DNA of 60,256 bases from Acidiferrobacteraceae bacterium. GTDB taxonomy: Bacteria; Pseudomonadota; Gammaproteobacteria; Acidiferrobacterales; SZUA-150. Location: positions 1 through 60,256 of the forward strand of contig QIGL01000039.1 of assembly GCA_003228915.1 (NCBI GenBank), written 5' to 3'. Positions 30,217 to 40,892 of this stretch are shown in pieces. Under the pieces are notes generated by a model. That model was not told the origin of the DNA and ran no database searches. It saw only the letters and a list, made by a program, of their open reading frames with translations. The position numbers and the translations under genes were made by a program. The first letter of the stretch is position 1. The number at the start of each line of letters is the position of its first letter.

Positions 30217-31484
30217 GCCTGGTTTTTATAATTCTCCTGGCATTACTTGGCGTACCGTTGTTTGTGGTTATTGTCACGGGTGCCATGATCGGCTTTAACG
30301 ATTCAGAAATAGATTTGTCAGTGATCGCAGTAGAGATTTATCGCATTGCCGAAATGCCGGCACTACTGACCTTGCCCTTGTTTACTTTTGCTGGTTATTT
30401 ATTAGGCGAAAGCCAGGCGCCGACACGGTTACTAAACCTTACCAATGCCTTACTGGGCTGGATCCCTGGTGGCATGGCTTTTGTGGCTTTAGCCGCCTGT
30501 GCATTTTTTACCGCCTTTACCGGCGCCACGGGTATCACGATCGTTGCCCTCGGCGCCTTGTTATATCCCGCCCTCAAACAGGCGGGTTACCCGGACAACT
30601 TTAACCTGGGGCTGATCACCACCTCGGGCAGCCTGGGCCTGCTGTTCGCGCCCTCACTGCCACTGATCCTCTACGCTGTTATCGCCCAGCAAATGAACCT
30701 GCCGCAACCCCTGACCATAGACCAAATGTTTCTTGCCGGTATTTTGCCAGGCATCCTGATGATTATTATGCTCACTGCGTGGAGCCTCTGGGTAAATCGT
30801 GGAACGCGGGTACCACTGACATCCTTTTCTTTTCAGGAATTAGCCAGTGCGATCAAGGCCGCGGCCTGGGAGTTACCCATACCCTTCATTATTCTGGGTG
30901 GTATTTATGGCGGCGTATTTGCCATCTCGGAAGCAGCGGCTGTGACAGCGCTTTACGTCTTGATAGTTGAGGTTTTTATTTTAAAAGATGTCACCCTAAA
31001 AAATCTACCTGGAATCGTCCGCGAGTCCATGATCCTGGTGGGTGCCATTTTGATTATTCTGGGTGTTTCACTGGCTTCCACCAATTACATGATTGACTCA
31101 GATGTGCCAACCATCGTTTTTGATGCAGTTAAGGAATTTATAACCAGTAAGCTGACTTTCCTGCTGGTGCTTAATGTTTTCCTGCTAATACTCGGCGCCT
31201 TCCTGGATATATTTTCGGCCCTTGTCATTATGGTGCCATTATTAATTCCGCTGGCACTGGCTTATGGCATAGATCCCGTGCACCTGGGGATTATTTTTCT
31301 GGCAAATATGCAGATTGGGTATATTACCCCCCCTGTCGGCATGAACCTGTTTATCGCCAGTTACAGATTTAATAAACCGGTACTACAATTATATGTGGCG
31401 ACCCTGCCCTTTTTCTTCCTGTTACTGGCTGCGGTTCTAATTATCACTTATGTACCGGCCCTTTCGTTAATATTAATCCAGTAA
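30213..31484 (+). CDS. dctM: TRAP transporter large permease DctM
   Basis: LPLFTFAGYLLGES, AFFTAFTGATGITIVALGALLYPALKQAGYP, IGYITPPVGMNLF. Confidence 0.93.
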   Translation: MSLVFIILLALLGVPLFVVIVTGAMIGFNDSEIDLSVIAVEIYRIAEMPALLTLPLFTFAGYLLGESQAPTRLLNLTNALLGWIPGGMAFVALAACAFFTAFTGATGITIVALGALLYPALKQAGYPDNFNLGLITTSGSLGLLFAPSLPLILYAVIAQQMNLPQPLTIDQMFLAGILPGILMIIMLTAWSLWVNRGTRVPLTSFSFQELASAIKAAAWELPIPFIILGGIYGGVFAISEAAAVTALYVLIVEVFILKDVTLKNLPGIVRESMILVGAILIILGVSLASTNYMIDSDVPTIVFDAVKEFITSKLTFLLVLNVFLLILGAFLDIFSALVIMVPLLIPLALAYGIDPVHLGIIFLANMQIGYITPPVGMNLFIASYRFNKPVLQLYVATLPFFFLLLAAVLIITYVPALSLILIQ

Positions 31485-31568
31485 CCCTGCTGGGCGAGAC
31501 AACTCTGTTATCCCCGGTAATTCAAAACCCTTGAAAACAAGGTATAATGCACCAATATATAAAGTAGA

Positions 31569-32036
31569 ATGATTGATATTTTAAGGGGCGGGCTGGCAAT
31601 GGTTATTTACGATTTAAGTTGTGCAGGTGGACACAAATTTGAGGGCTGGTTCAAGCAACCCGATAATTTTACCGACCAGCTTGAAAACAGCATGCTCAGT
31701 TGTCCCGTGTGTGGTTCTGTTAATATCAGGAAACTGCCAACAGCCAGCCACATCAAAACTGGCCCTGCCCGGGAATCAGTAAACAAGTCACAAGAAATGC
31801 ATAATGACGCTTCGTTGGTTGAAGCTATGCAAAGCCTGCGCGCCCATATTGACGAAAATTTTGTTAACGTAGGCGCACAATTTCCCGAAGAAGCCAGGAA
31901 AATGCATTATGGCGAAAGCGAGGAAAAACAAATTCGTGGCACGGCAACCCAGGACGAAGTGCACTCACTTGCCGAGGAAGGAATAGATGCCTTTCCATTA
32001 CCCGGGATCAGCGTTGATAAAAACAAGTTAAACTAA
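31569..32036 (+). CDS. DUF1178 family protein (likely start at the internal ATG, 31599)
   Basis: MVIYDLSCAGGHKFEGWFKQPDNFTDQLENSMLSCPVCGSVNIRKLPTASHI. Confidence 0.85.
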   Translation: MIDILRGGLAMVIYDLSCAGGHKFEGWFKQPDNFTDQLENSMLSCPVCGSVNIRKLPTASHIKTGPARESVNKSQEMHNDASLVEAMQSLRAHIDENFVNVGAQFPEEARKMHYGESEEKQIRGTATQDEVHSLAEEGIDAFPLPGISVDKNKLN

Positions 32037-32196
32037 TATTGATTGGGGCTTCTATAAAAATTAATCATACATCTACAATGCACGTGCTGGTAACAACCGC
32101 CACGGAAATATTATGTTCTTAATTTCTAAATAAATCATATGCTGAAATTTAGCATCGAGAAATACCAGTAAACGGGCCAGTAAACAATATGCAGCC

Positions 32197-32436
32197 ATGA
32201 ATGGAACAGTCATCGCCTTCAATAAAATAAAAGGTTTTGCGGCAATAAAAACCGGGGGCGGGATTACCGTGGCCGAATTATTCAGCTGTGAAGCCGATAT
32301 TGGTGATGTGATCACTGGTGACCTGGAAAATCTGGGTGACGAGACATTCTATAATAGTACCCAGTCAGAAGAATTTGATGTTTACGTCCATGGCGTCAGA
32401 TGCAGTGAGTCCGATTCAGAAAAACTTATGGACTAG
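32197..32436 (+). CDS. Small acidic protein, weak cold-shock-domain-like N-terminus
   Basis: MNGTVIAFNKIKGFAAIKTGGGITVAELFSCEADIGDVI; pattern like GxVxxFNxxKGF of CSD proteins. Confidence 0.5.
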   Translation: MNGTVIAFNKIKGFAAIKTGGGITVAELFSCEADIGDVITGDLENLGDETFYNSTQSEEFDVYVHGVRCSESDSEKLMD

Positions 32437-32470
32437 CACTTGCAAGTGACCGTTCTAATAAGACAGGTCT

Positions 32471-35455
32471 TTATAATATATAAGATGCCATTCCCAATTT
32501 CTCCATTTGATCGGCCTGGGTACTATTGGTAATCACGGCAACACTGGCATTTTCTGTCTGTAAATATTTTTTTCCCACCCGTAACAAGTCATCCAGCTTT
32601 ACCGCCAGCACCTGGTTACGGTAGGTACGTCTTTGCTCAGGAGTTCGGCCAAACAAGTTACTGTAAAAAGCCTTACGCGCTTCACCTGAAGGTGATGCAG
32701 GTTTATCGATAGCACCTATGACACCGAGAATCGCCTCTTCGACCTGGCGCCATTGATGTTTTTCGTTAAGCAGCCAGTTGATGGAGGCATCAAAATCATC
32801 CAGCGTCTCGCCGAGCCTCGGGTCTCGGTACGAATAAAAACGAAAACATGCATTGTCCGTGTCATGGCCGGCACCGCCACCATAAGCACCGCCCTGCTCT
32901 CGAATGACACGGTGCAAAAAACCATTCCGGAGAAAGCCGGACAAGACAGACAAGGGCGCAGCATCGGGATGATTCACGGGCACGGTCGGGTAGGCCTTGG
33001 CGCAGAAATTTACCTGGGTGCTGGTAATCCAGCCTTGCTTAACCTGGTCGCGCACTTTAGCCGTTGCAAAGGCAGATGGTTTTTTGCTGCCCGGTTTTTT
33101 GTCGCGCCACGTATTTCCCAGCGTTTTGATAACCTCACTGGCTCTGGTGGCTTCGCTTATGATCAGGAATTGACGTGGTGACTGCAAAATTTTCTGATGG
33201 ATTAGCTGGAATTTTTCCAGCAATTCAGCCAGTTTATTTTTATCGTCCAGGGAATCATCAAGCGCCTTCAGGGAATGAATGCCTTGCAGGCCCCTGAGGC
33301 GATGGGATAGCGCCGCCGCTGGACTCATTTTACTGCTGGCAGCTGACATGGCTAGCATATGACCACTACCGGTAACGCTCTGCTCTGACCGTGCCCGCAT
33401 TTGGGCAATGACTTCACGGATACGGGCCGACTCATCAAAACGTACAGTCTCGAGCATTTGTTGCATTAAGTCAGCGAGCTTATCCTGGTTGCGAACCAGG
33501 GCCCGTCCAGACAAGGTAAAAAAAGCGCTGATTTTTTGCTCATCATTGATTGCGCCGCGCATGGACGTTGATGCCGAGATACCACCACTGACTGCGTCCT
33601 GCCAATCCTGGGTAAATAAATAATCTTTCTCGCCAATACCTAATTCTGCCAGGCAATTTGTGTAAATAGGCAACAATTGCACCAGCTCATCTTCCAGTTG
33701 CGGCAGATCAATAATAATTTGCTCATAGACCAAACCGTTAGTTCCCTGGGCATAACAGGCAGCCGGGAAATGTTCAATGGTTTTTTCTTCGGCAGCAGGA
33801 ATAAGCAGGTCGTTTGGCACATCATCCAGACCTACCTTGGGTAAAATTTCCGGATCATCATCTTGCTTCTGGCGTTTTGCCAATGCGGCGGCCAGATTTA
33901 TGACGTTTTGTTTATCGTTATCACTCATGGCTGCTTTCATTCGTGCCAGTTTCGCCGCTTCAGCCGCATTCTCCTTGTCACTCAAATCGGTATCGGGTAC
34001 CAGTGTGACACATAAACGATGGGGATTTTCGAGTAGCCAGTCACGAACAAGATTTTTTATAAACTCGGGGTCAGTTATATCTGCTTGTAATGTTGCCAGT
34101 ACTTTATCAAGGTCCAGTAAATTAACGGGATCGCCTTCATGGATGGCAGCGGGTAGCGCCTCAAGAATTAGTTGCAAACCATAGGGATACCCATCACCAC
34201 TGACTTCCCGTTGCTGTAATTCCAGTTGATGCAAAACCGACGCCAGTTTTTCGTGGCTAATGCCATTAGCTACCACGTCTTTTAAAACATTCAGCACCAG
34301 CTTTTCAACTGCTTTGGTATTTTCTGCAGTCGTGCCTTCCAAACCACACATCAAAGCCATTTCACGGTTAGAATCCTCAAGCCCGCACAATGGTGAAGGA
34401 GCGCTGCCAAGGTCAGTGGTTTCCAGTGCATAACGAAGGGGAGAGGCGCCATTATCCAGTAATACCGATGACAGCAAATGTGCCCGCATCAACTCCAGTG
34501 GGTCTGTGCATTTTCCCAGCAACCAGCCAACGACAATATGGGTCTTGTTGCCTTCGGCATCTGCTTTATCAAGGGCATAGGGCTTCGTTACCGATAACGC
34601 TTTGCTGAATCGTTTTTCATCATTAACTTTAATATCGTTATCAAGCTTCTCAAAACTGGATAAGGCGTTGTCCTGAAAGCGGGTTTGTAGCTCAAACGCC
34701 GGTATGTCACCGTAGGTCATAAAAATAGCATTGGAGGGATGATAATGGCTTTTATAAAAATCCTTTAACTGTTGGTAGCCAAGATCAGGAATGTCGCTGG
34801 GCTCACCGCCACTATTATAGTGATAGGTGGTTGTGGGAAATAAATGTTCTGTAAACACCTGCCATAATTTACTTGTAGTCGCGCTCATGGCCCCTTTCAT
34901 TTCATTAAAAACGACCCCTTTAAAAACCAGGTTTGTATCAGCATCATCCGGTTTTTCGAATTCAACCCTGTGCCCTTCCTGGGAAAAATCCAGCTCATGC
35001 AAACGTGAGAAAAATGTCGCATCCAGGTAAACATCCAGTAGATTATAGAAATCTTTTCGATTCTGACTGGCAAAAGGATAAGCGGTCCAGTCGCTGGAAG
35101 TAAATGCGTTCATAAATGTATTGAGTGACCGTCGGATCATCATAAAAAATGGATCACGGACGGGAAACTTTTCACTGCCACAAAGTGCAGTATGCTCGAG
35201 GATATGGGCAACGCCGGTGGAATCCATTGGCACAGTTCGGAAGGCAACCAGGAAAACATTTTCGACATTGTCAGATGCAAGGTGAAAATGGCTGGCGCCA
35301 GTAACTTTATGGCGATATTCCTCGACACGAATATTTAATGAGTTTATCTGGCGTGTTTGGATTAACTCAAATGCGGGGTGCACTTTGTTAACAGACTGTT
35401 TATTGCTGGAAGGCTCTTCACCCAAAGATTTCTTTTTAGCGGCTGCCGTTGTCAT
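32471..35455 (-). CDS. M16C insulinase-family metalloprotease (presequence protease-like)
   Basis: GVAHILEHTALCGSEKFPVRDPFFMMIRRSLNTFMNAFTSSDWTAYPFASQN: HxxEH motif; ~994 aa. Confidence 0.94.
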   Translation of the reverse strand: MTTAAAKKKSLGEEPSSNKQSVNKVHPAFELIQTRQINSLNIRVEEYRHKVTGASHFHLASDNVENVFLVAFRTVPMDSTGVAHILEHTALCGSEKFPVRDPFFMMIRRSLNTFMNAFTSSDWTAYPFASQNRKDFYNLLDVYLDATFFSRLHELDFSQEGHRVEFEKPDDADTNLVFKGVVFNEMKGAMSATTSKLWQVFTEHLFPTTTYHYNSGGEPSDIPDLGYQQLKDFYKSHYHPSNAIFMTYGDIPAFELQTRFQDNALSSFEKLDNDIKVNDEKRFSKALSVTKPYALDKADAEGNKTHIVVGWLLGKCTDPLELMRAHLLSSVLLDNGASPLRYALETTDLGSAPSPLCGLEDSNREMALMCGLEGTTAENTKAVEKLVLNVLKDVVANGISHEKLASVLHQLELQQREVSGDGYPYGLQLILEALPAAIHEGDPVNLLDLDKVLATLQADITDPEFIKNLVRDWLLENPHRLCVTLVPDTDLSDKENAAEAAKLARMKAAMSDNDKQNVINLAAALAKRQKQDDDPEILPKVGLDDVPNDLLIPAAEEKTIEHFPAACYAQGTNGLVYEQIIIDLPQLEDELVQLLPIYTNCLAELGIGEKDYLFTQDWQDAVSGGISASTSMRGAINDEQKISAFFTLSGRALVRNQDKLADLMQQMLETVRFDESARIREVIAQMRARSEQSVTGSGHMLAMSAASSKMSPAAALSHRLRGLQGIHSLKALDDSLDDKNKLAELLEKFQLIHQKILQSPRQFLIISEATRASEVIKTLGNTWRDKKPGSKKPSAFATAKVRDQVKQGWITSTQVNFCAKAYPTVPVNHPDAAPLSVLSGFLRNGFLHRVIREQGGAYGGGAGHDTDNACFRFYSYRDPRLGETLDDFDASINWLLNEKHQWRQVEEAILGVIGAIDKPASPSGEARKAFYSNLFGRTPEQRRTYRNQVLAVKLDDLLRVGKKYLQTENASVAVITNSTQADQMEKLGMASYIL

Positions 35456-35675
35456 AAAATATTCCGGTTAAGTATGATAGTGTAATCGTTTAGACGTTTT
35501 AGAGCATATTTCCAGAAACGGCAAGTCTTGCCATATTAGTCACGAATATAGCAGGGGAATTGATGAAAAATCTCCCTGTTTCGAATCACTTTTTTTATCC
35601 TAATTTTCCGAAAATCACTTTTTTGACCTGGAACTGGATACGTTTTTTTAATTTCAATTTCAATTTAAAATAATT

Positions 35676-36176
35676 ATGGGTAGATATCGGCCCCCGGCAC
35701 CAAAAAAAACTGCTGTCATAACACAACAAGGCCATGAGCGCCTGACCGAGGAACTGCGTTTTTTGTGGCGTGAGGAACGCCCAAAAATTACCCAAACCGT
35801 TTCTGAAGCAGCGGCCCAGGGTGACCGTTCTGAAAATGCTGACTACATTTATGGCAAAAGACGTCTGGCTGAAATCGATCGTCGTGTACGTTACTTAAAA
35901 AAACGACTGGAAGAGATGGTAATCGTAAACCAGCCCCCGGACGACTTAAGTAAAATATATTTTGGTGCCTGGGTCACAGTAAAAGATGAACAAGGGCTGG
36001 GGAAAAAATACCGGATAGTGGGCCCCGATGAGTTTGATGATAAAGATGAGTATATTAGTGTTGATTCTCCGGTGGCCCGGGCAATCATGGGCAAGTCGGT
36101 AAATGACGAGGTATCTGTTTTAACGCCTGATGGCCAGATAAATTTAACAATAATCGCAATTGAATATGATCAGTAG
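35676..36176 (+). CDS. greB: Transcription elongation factor GreB
   Basis: ITQQGHERLTEELRFLWREERPKITQTVSEAAAQGDRSENADYIYGKRRLAEIDRRVRYL. Confidence 0.95.
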   Translation: MGRYRPPAPKKTAVITQQGHERLTEELRFLWREERPKITQTVSEAAAQGDRSENADYIYGKRRLAEIDRRVRYLKKRLEEMVIVNQPPDDLSKIYFGAWVTVKDEQGLGKKYRIVGPDEFDDKDEYISVDSPVARAIMGKSVNDEVSVLTPDGQINLTIIAIEYDQ

Positions 36177-36666
36177 ATACACCGAAAACAAGTTAATAAA
36201 ATACAATGCCGGGATTTTATCTGGATTCCTGCGACACAAAAATGATGCAGATAATAAGCTAAGCCATCATTTTGCTGGTCGTTATGAAAATATTTACATT
36301 GATCAGGATAAAATACCCGAACTAGCCCCGGTATTTGATGTTGTTAGCAGGCATGCTTCAGAAATTCTTGGTTTAGGCAGCAATAAATTACAGTCGGGAT
36401 ACTGGTTCAACTACATGCTAACCGGTCAGCGGACACTGCCACATAGTCATGATGAGGACAATGAGCTACTGTCCTGTATTTATTATGTTTCCGTACCAGA
36501 CCAGTCAGGCCAGCTTTTTCTTGGTGAAGGAAATAATCAGGAAATTATAATCCCTGAAGAATCATTAATAGTTTTCTTTCCAACTGACCTGATCCATAGC
36601 GTAGGTGAAAATAAAAGCGCCCAGCCAAGGCTATCAATTGCCATTAATATAGGAGAAATTATATGA
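36166..36666 (+). CDS. Putative 2OG-Fe(II) oxygenase (overlaps greB 3' end)
   Basis: PHSHDEDNELLSCIYYVSVPDQSGQLFLGE...VVFFPTDLIHSVGENKSAQPRLSIAINIG (VFFPTDLIH). Confidence 0.7.
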   Translation: MISRYTENKLIKYNAGILSGFLRHKNDADNKLSHHFAGRYENIYIDQDKIPELAPVFDVVSRHASEILGLGSNKLQSGYWFNYMLTGQRTLPHSHDEDNELLSCIYYVSVPDQSGQLFLGEGNNQEIIIPEESLIVFFPTDLIHSVGENKSAQPRLSIAINIGEII

Positions 36667-36677
36667 GATGTTTATCT

Positions 36678-36907
36678 AGGGAAACTCAGATCAATATACG
36701 TTAGTCATCCCGACCTATGTTTGTCATTCCGACCGAAGCGGAGGAATCTTGTCACTTCCTGATACTATTGAAGTTCCTTGGAGTGAGATCTCTCGGCAAC
36801 TGCTCCATGCGTTGCTCTAGCTCCTCCATCTGACCGCCATGGAAGGCGGGAATGCAATAGGATTGTCTGGAACACGGTCGAGATGACAATTGATCAGAGT
36901 TTCCCTG
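36678..36907. repeat. MITE-like element E2 with nested hairpin unit
   Basis: TIR GGGAAACTCAGATCAAT ... ATTGATCAGAGTTTCCC; core shares GTCATTCCGACCG...GGAGGAATCTTG...ACTTCCTGATACT with E3 (reverse orientation). Confidence 0.75.
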
Positions 36908-36917
36908 GTATATAAAA

Positions 36918-38201
36918 CTATATACTAGACAACATAGCATCTGCCTTGGCTAGCCTACTTGCCATTATTTTCATAAACATACGATTGAATTGTAATTGTA
37001 AATTATCAGATGACTGGTTCAGGGACTCTGATTTAATTTTTATCACCACTACTTTTGATGTTGTCAGGACTGTTGCAGTCCTGGGCATAGCTACACCATT
37101 GATATAGGCCATTTCTCCAAAACAATCACCTGCATTGAGCACACCCAGTAATTTACCCGCCTTCATTACCTTCATGGTGCCAGTAGCAATGACAAAAAAA
37201 GAGCTGCCCATTTTCCCTTCCGTGAGAATTTCTTCTTTGGGCTGGAATTTCCCCCAGCGGCTAATTCTTAAAGTTTCCCAAATTTCAGTTTCTGTGAAAT
37301 CATCAAAAAAATTAAGACTCTTAAGGGTGTTATATTTTTTAGTATCAGAGATGTCTTCTTCGGGCGCATCCAGGGAAATAAATATGTCTGATAAATCTGT
37401 CGCAAAATCATTCCAGTTATGATATCTCTTGTTGCGATCCCGCTCCATGGCACGTTTAACTATGCCTTCAAGCGCGCCGGGAACCTCGGTACGTAAATTT
37501 CGTATGCTTTCAGGCGTATCTTTCAGGATTTTATTAATTAGCAGCCCCTGGTTCTTTGCCTTGAACGGCAACTGGCCCGTTAACAGTTGATACAAGACAA
37601 CGCCCATAGAATAGATATCAGTTTGATGAGTAAGCTCTGCATCATTTAATTGTTCCGGTGACATATAGAAAAGCGAACCAACCACGCCCATTATCTGTGT
37701 CTGGTCGGCACCAGTCGAAAGCGCGGCGCCAAAATCTGCAATTTTAATGTCGCCCTCATCAAACATAATATTGGCAGGCTTAATGTCCCGGTGGATAATG
37801 CCCAGCTTACTGGCGTAATCAAGCGCCCGACCACATTTAAAAATGATCTCAACTGCGCGATCGATCGGCAACAAATTTTTCACGTCACAGTAAGGTTCTA
37901 GTGTGCCACCGTTGACATACTCCATGACAATATAATGAATATCGTTATCAATAGCCGCATCGTAAACTTTTATGATGTGCGGGTGTTCAAGTTTGCCAGC
38001 CAGGCTAGCCTCATTGATGAAAAATTTGCGGTATTGACTGCCAAACTGGGGATCATCCATGACTGCACTTGACGCCACTTTGATCGCTACCTCGCAATCC
38101 TGAAACGGGTCACTGGCCAGGAAAACACTGGCTGTCGTTCCCTCACCAAGTAGTTTTTTTACCCGGTACTTGCCAATTTTATTTGGTATCCCAGTATTCA
38201 T
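36918..38201 (-). CDS. Ser/Thr protein kinase with C-terminal cyclic-nucleotide-binding-like domain (ORF opens 38231)
   Basis: IHRDIKPANIMF, IADFGAAL, YMSPEQL; C-term PKEEILTEGKMGSSFFVIATGTMKVMKAGKLLGVLNAGDCFGEMAYINGVAMPRTATV = cNMP-binding fold. Confidence 0.92.
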   Translation of the reverse strand: MNTGIPNKIGKYRVKKLLGEGTTASVFLASDPFQDCEVAIKVASSAVMDDPQFGSQYRKFFINEASLAGKLEHPHIIKVYDAAIDNDIHYIVMEYVNGGTLEPYCDVKNLLPIDRAVEIIFKCGRALDYASKLGIIHRDIKPANIMFDEGDIKIADFGAALSTGADQTQIMGVVGSLFYMSPEQLNDAELTHQTDIYSMGVVLYQLLTGQLPFKAKNQGLLINKILKDTPESIRNLRTEVPGALEGIVKRAMERDRNKRYHNWNDFATDLSDIFISLDAPEEDISDTKKYNTLKSLNFFDDFTETEIWETLRISRWGKFQPKEEILTEGKMGSSFFVIATGTMKVMKAGKLLGVLNAGDCFGEMAYINGVAMPRTATVLTTSKVVVIKIKSESLNQSSDNLQLQFNRMFMKIMASRLAKADAMLSSI

Positions 38202-38567
38202 GCCAAACTTAGCCCAATAAGTTAAAACCAAAAATTAGGGGATTATAATAATTCAAAAGCTCAACACCGGTCTCTGACAACCAGGGCGCCTGTGAATAAC
38301 GAGTTAAACACGTCATTTTCAGCTAAAAACCAAAAAATCACTACTTTTCTTCAGATATATGCAGTCGCACTTAACTATATAATTAATCATCTGTTTCATA
38401 TATACCCGAGCTGCAAAACATAAACCTGGCATCCATAGATCCGTAATGTGCCTATATGCATGTATTTACAGTCAGAAGTTGCAGGAGTCGCTTTCAGGAG
38501 CTATTTTTTAGTATGTGAGGAAACCCTCAATACCACCCTATATTACTTATTTCTAATATTCGCAAAC

Positions 38568-40862
38568 ATGGAAACTGCCAGAAAAAAAATTGCCCCTAAC
38601 CCCGACGGTTCTTTACCGGTTAATTACCGCCTCGGCGAATACAGAATAAAATCTGTACTGGGCGTTGGCGGTTTTGGCATTACTTATCTTGCCAGGGATA
38701 CCAAACTGGGCGCACTGGTCGCAATCAAGGAGTATTTTCCCCAGAACATGGCGTTCAGGGGCGACCGCTACACGATTGTCCCCCGTGGCCGAGGCAATGC
38801 CACCGTTGCCCAGAATTATTCCTGGGGACTGAAAGAGTTTTTGAAAGAAGCCCGGGTGCTGGCAAAATTTAAACATCAAAATATTGTGCGAGTATTGCGT
38901 TTTATAGAGGGTAACGGTTCAGCCTACATGGTCATGGAGTATGAGAAAGGCCAGAGCCTGGCAGAATTTCTTAAAAAAAGGGGTGGCTTTTTAAATGAAA
39001 AAGATTTGCTCAATGTATTTCTGCCAATACTGAGTGGTTTGCAGGCAGTACACAAGGCGGGGATCCTGCACCTGGATATCAAACCCGACAATATTTACCT
39101 GAGATCCGATGGCCAGCCAATGCTTATAGATTTTGGCTCAGCAGGACGAGTGGCGAAAGAAAGTGATGACAAAAAAACAATTGCACTGACGCCCGCCTAT
39201 TCTGCCATCGAAAATTATCCGGACATGGGCGAAAAAGGACCATGGTCTGATATTTATTCAATTGGCGCTACTTTCTATCGCTGCATTACGGGAAAACATC
39301 CCAAGAATGCAATAGACAGATATGAAGCAAGAACTGCAAGCAAAGGTGATCCCCTGAAAGCCGCAACCAGTTTCGAGCGACCACGTTATGCCGGTTATAT
39401 CAGGGAAAGCATAGATTGGGCCCTAGAGATTAACCAGGAAGATCGCCCCCAAAATGCGCTTACTTTACAACAAGGCATTATGGGTCGAGGACGATTCAGG
39501 GAAACCAGCGACGAGAATAATTTTAATAAATTCAGATCAGGGTTTATTGGTGTGGTTAATGTCCGGGAAGAAACAAAAAAAACCGGCAGAAGTTTATTGG
39601 AAATCACAATCTTCAGCTTTCTGGTACTTGCGATTGTTGGATTTTATTTAACGACAACGGGCGCAATCAACAAAGATTCGATTCTGGCTTCAGTGAGTGA
39701 TGTAAAAAAACTCATTACAGGTTCTAGTGACGATAAAGAAGTAGAAGAAATAAAAAATAAATTTACTACGGCGATTGAAACTGCCCAGTATAATATATTA
39801 GGGATAGAACCACCGAAGAAAGATGTACCTGCCAGGAAAGTAAAGGCAGTATCAAAAGATATTTCTGTAAAAATCATTCCTGTTTTTAATCCAGATTTAA
39901 AACTAGTCAGTAAAATTAAAAACCGATATGGAAATATTCGTCATTTAAAAATCGCGGGGGAAAATAATCTGCTCCTGGCAAGTAGTGATGGTGGCAGAAT
40001 AAGAATATGGAACCTCGACAGTGGAAAACGGATGAAATCATTTTCGTACGCACGCAAGGATGCCCCGGAAATAGCAGTATCTAGTGATGGCCACCTGATT
40101 GCCATCGCTGATAATAAAAATGTACTACTGATCGATGCAATGAATTTAAAAACAATGGCAATGCTTGTCGGCCATACTGATCTGGTCACAAATATTTCCT
40201 TTTCACCGACCAATGATATGATTGCTACATCCGGTAAAGACAAGAAATTGATTATATGGAATATACATAAACAAAAAATTATAAAAAAAATATCTCTGGA
40301 TAAAATAGTCATTAGCAGTCTCGATTTTTCACCAAATGGAAAAAGACTTGCTTCGGCTGATGAGAGCGGCGGAATACGGTACTGGGAATCAAAAACAGGA
40401 AAATTACTGGCAAGTTTTCCAGTCCACAAAGGCAGGGTTACTTCAATCCTCTATTCGGGTGATGGCCGCTGGTTAGTCACTGCTGGCGACAATAAATTTT
40501 TAAAATTATTGAGTACTGGCGCAACAGTAAAAGACCAGGTGCCGGAGCGAGTACCGACTGATATTCAGAATATAATCATAACGCCTGATGGGAAATGGCT
40601 ACTGGCCGCTGGCACAAGCGCAAACATCTACATGTGGAATCTTGCTGAAAACAAGCGTATGCCGGACTTGCCAGGCCATCGTGGCGAAATTTTCTCAACT
40701 GCACTCTCTCCCGATACCAGGTTATTTGCTGCTGCCGGGTTATCCAGTGAGATTTCAATCTGGCGGTCAAATTCTACCAATGAGAAAAATCCAAAAATGA
40801 CGTTGCCAGAAAAGAAAGTTGCGAATAACAAAAAACCCGCCAAACCGGTAACTGTCAAATAA
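38568..40862 (+). CDS. Membrane Ser/Thr protein kinase with C-terminal WD40 propeller (ORF opens 38448)
   Basis: GVGGFGITYLARD, VAIKEYFPQNMAFR, ILHLDIKPDNIYL, LIDFGSAG; TM ~LLEITIFSFLVLAIVGFYL; about seven WD-like repeats. Confidence 0.92.
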   Translation: METARKKIAPNPDGSLPVNYRLGEYRIKSVLGVGGFGITYLARDTKLGALVAIKEYFPQNMAFRGDRYTIVPRGRGNATVAQNYSWGLKEFLKEARVLAKFKHQNIVRVLRFIEGNGSAYMVMEYEKGQSLAEFLKKRGGFLNEKDLLNVFLPILSGLQAVHKAGILHLDIKPDNIYLRSDGQPMLIDFGSAGRVAKESDDKKTIALTPAYSAIENYPDMGEKGPWSDIYSIGATFYRCITGKHPKNAIDRYEARTASKGDPLKAATSFERPRYAGYIRESIDWALEINQEDRPQNALTLQQGIMGRGRFRETSDENNFNKFRSGFIGVVNVREETKKTGRSLLEITIFSFLVLAIVGFYLTTTGAINKDSILASVSDVKKLITGSSDDKEVEEIKNKFTTAIETAQYNILGIEPPKKDVPARKVKAVSKDISVKIIPVFNPDLKLVSKIKNRYGNIRHLKIAGENNLLLASSDGGRIRIWNLDSGKRMKSFSYARKDAPEIAVSSDGHLIAIADNKNVLLIDAMNLKTMAMLVGHTDLVTNISFSPTNDMIATSGKDKKLIIWNIHKQKIIKKISLDKIVISSLDFSPNGKRLASADESGGIRYWESKTGKLLASFPVHKGRVTSILYSGDGRWLVTAGDNKFLKLLSTGATVKDQVPERVPTDIQNIIITPDGKWLLAAGTSANIYMWNLAENKRMPDLPGHRGEIFSTALSPDTRLFAAAGLSSEISIWRSNSTNEKNPKMTLPEKKVANNKKPAKPVTVK

Positions 40863-40892
40863 AACTCAATACCTTGCCCCTGTGTGCTGTGC

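Noticed and set aside
35510-35535. GGCAAGTCTTGCC palindrome upstream of greB
   Set aside because: Short perfect palindrome with no T-tract and no second copy noticed; insufficient support for a regulatory call.
36678-36907. Possible CRISPR or tandem array because of repeated hairpins
   Set aside because: There are no regularly spaced direct repeats with unique spacers, and no cas genes. The hairpins are single dispersed units inside TIR elements.
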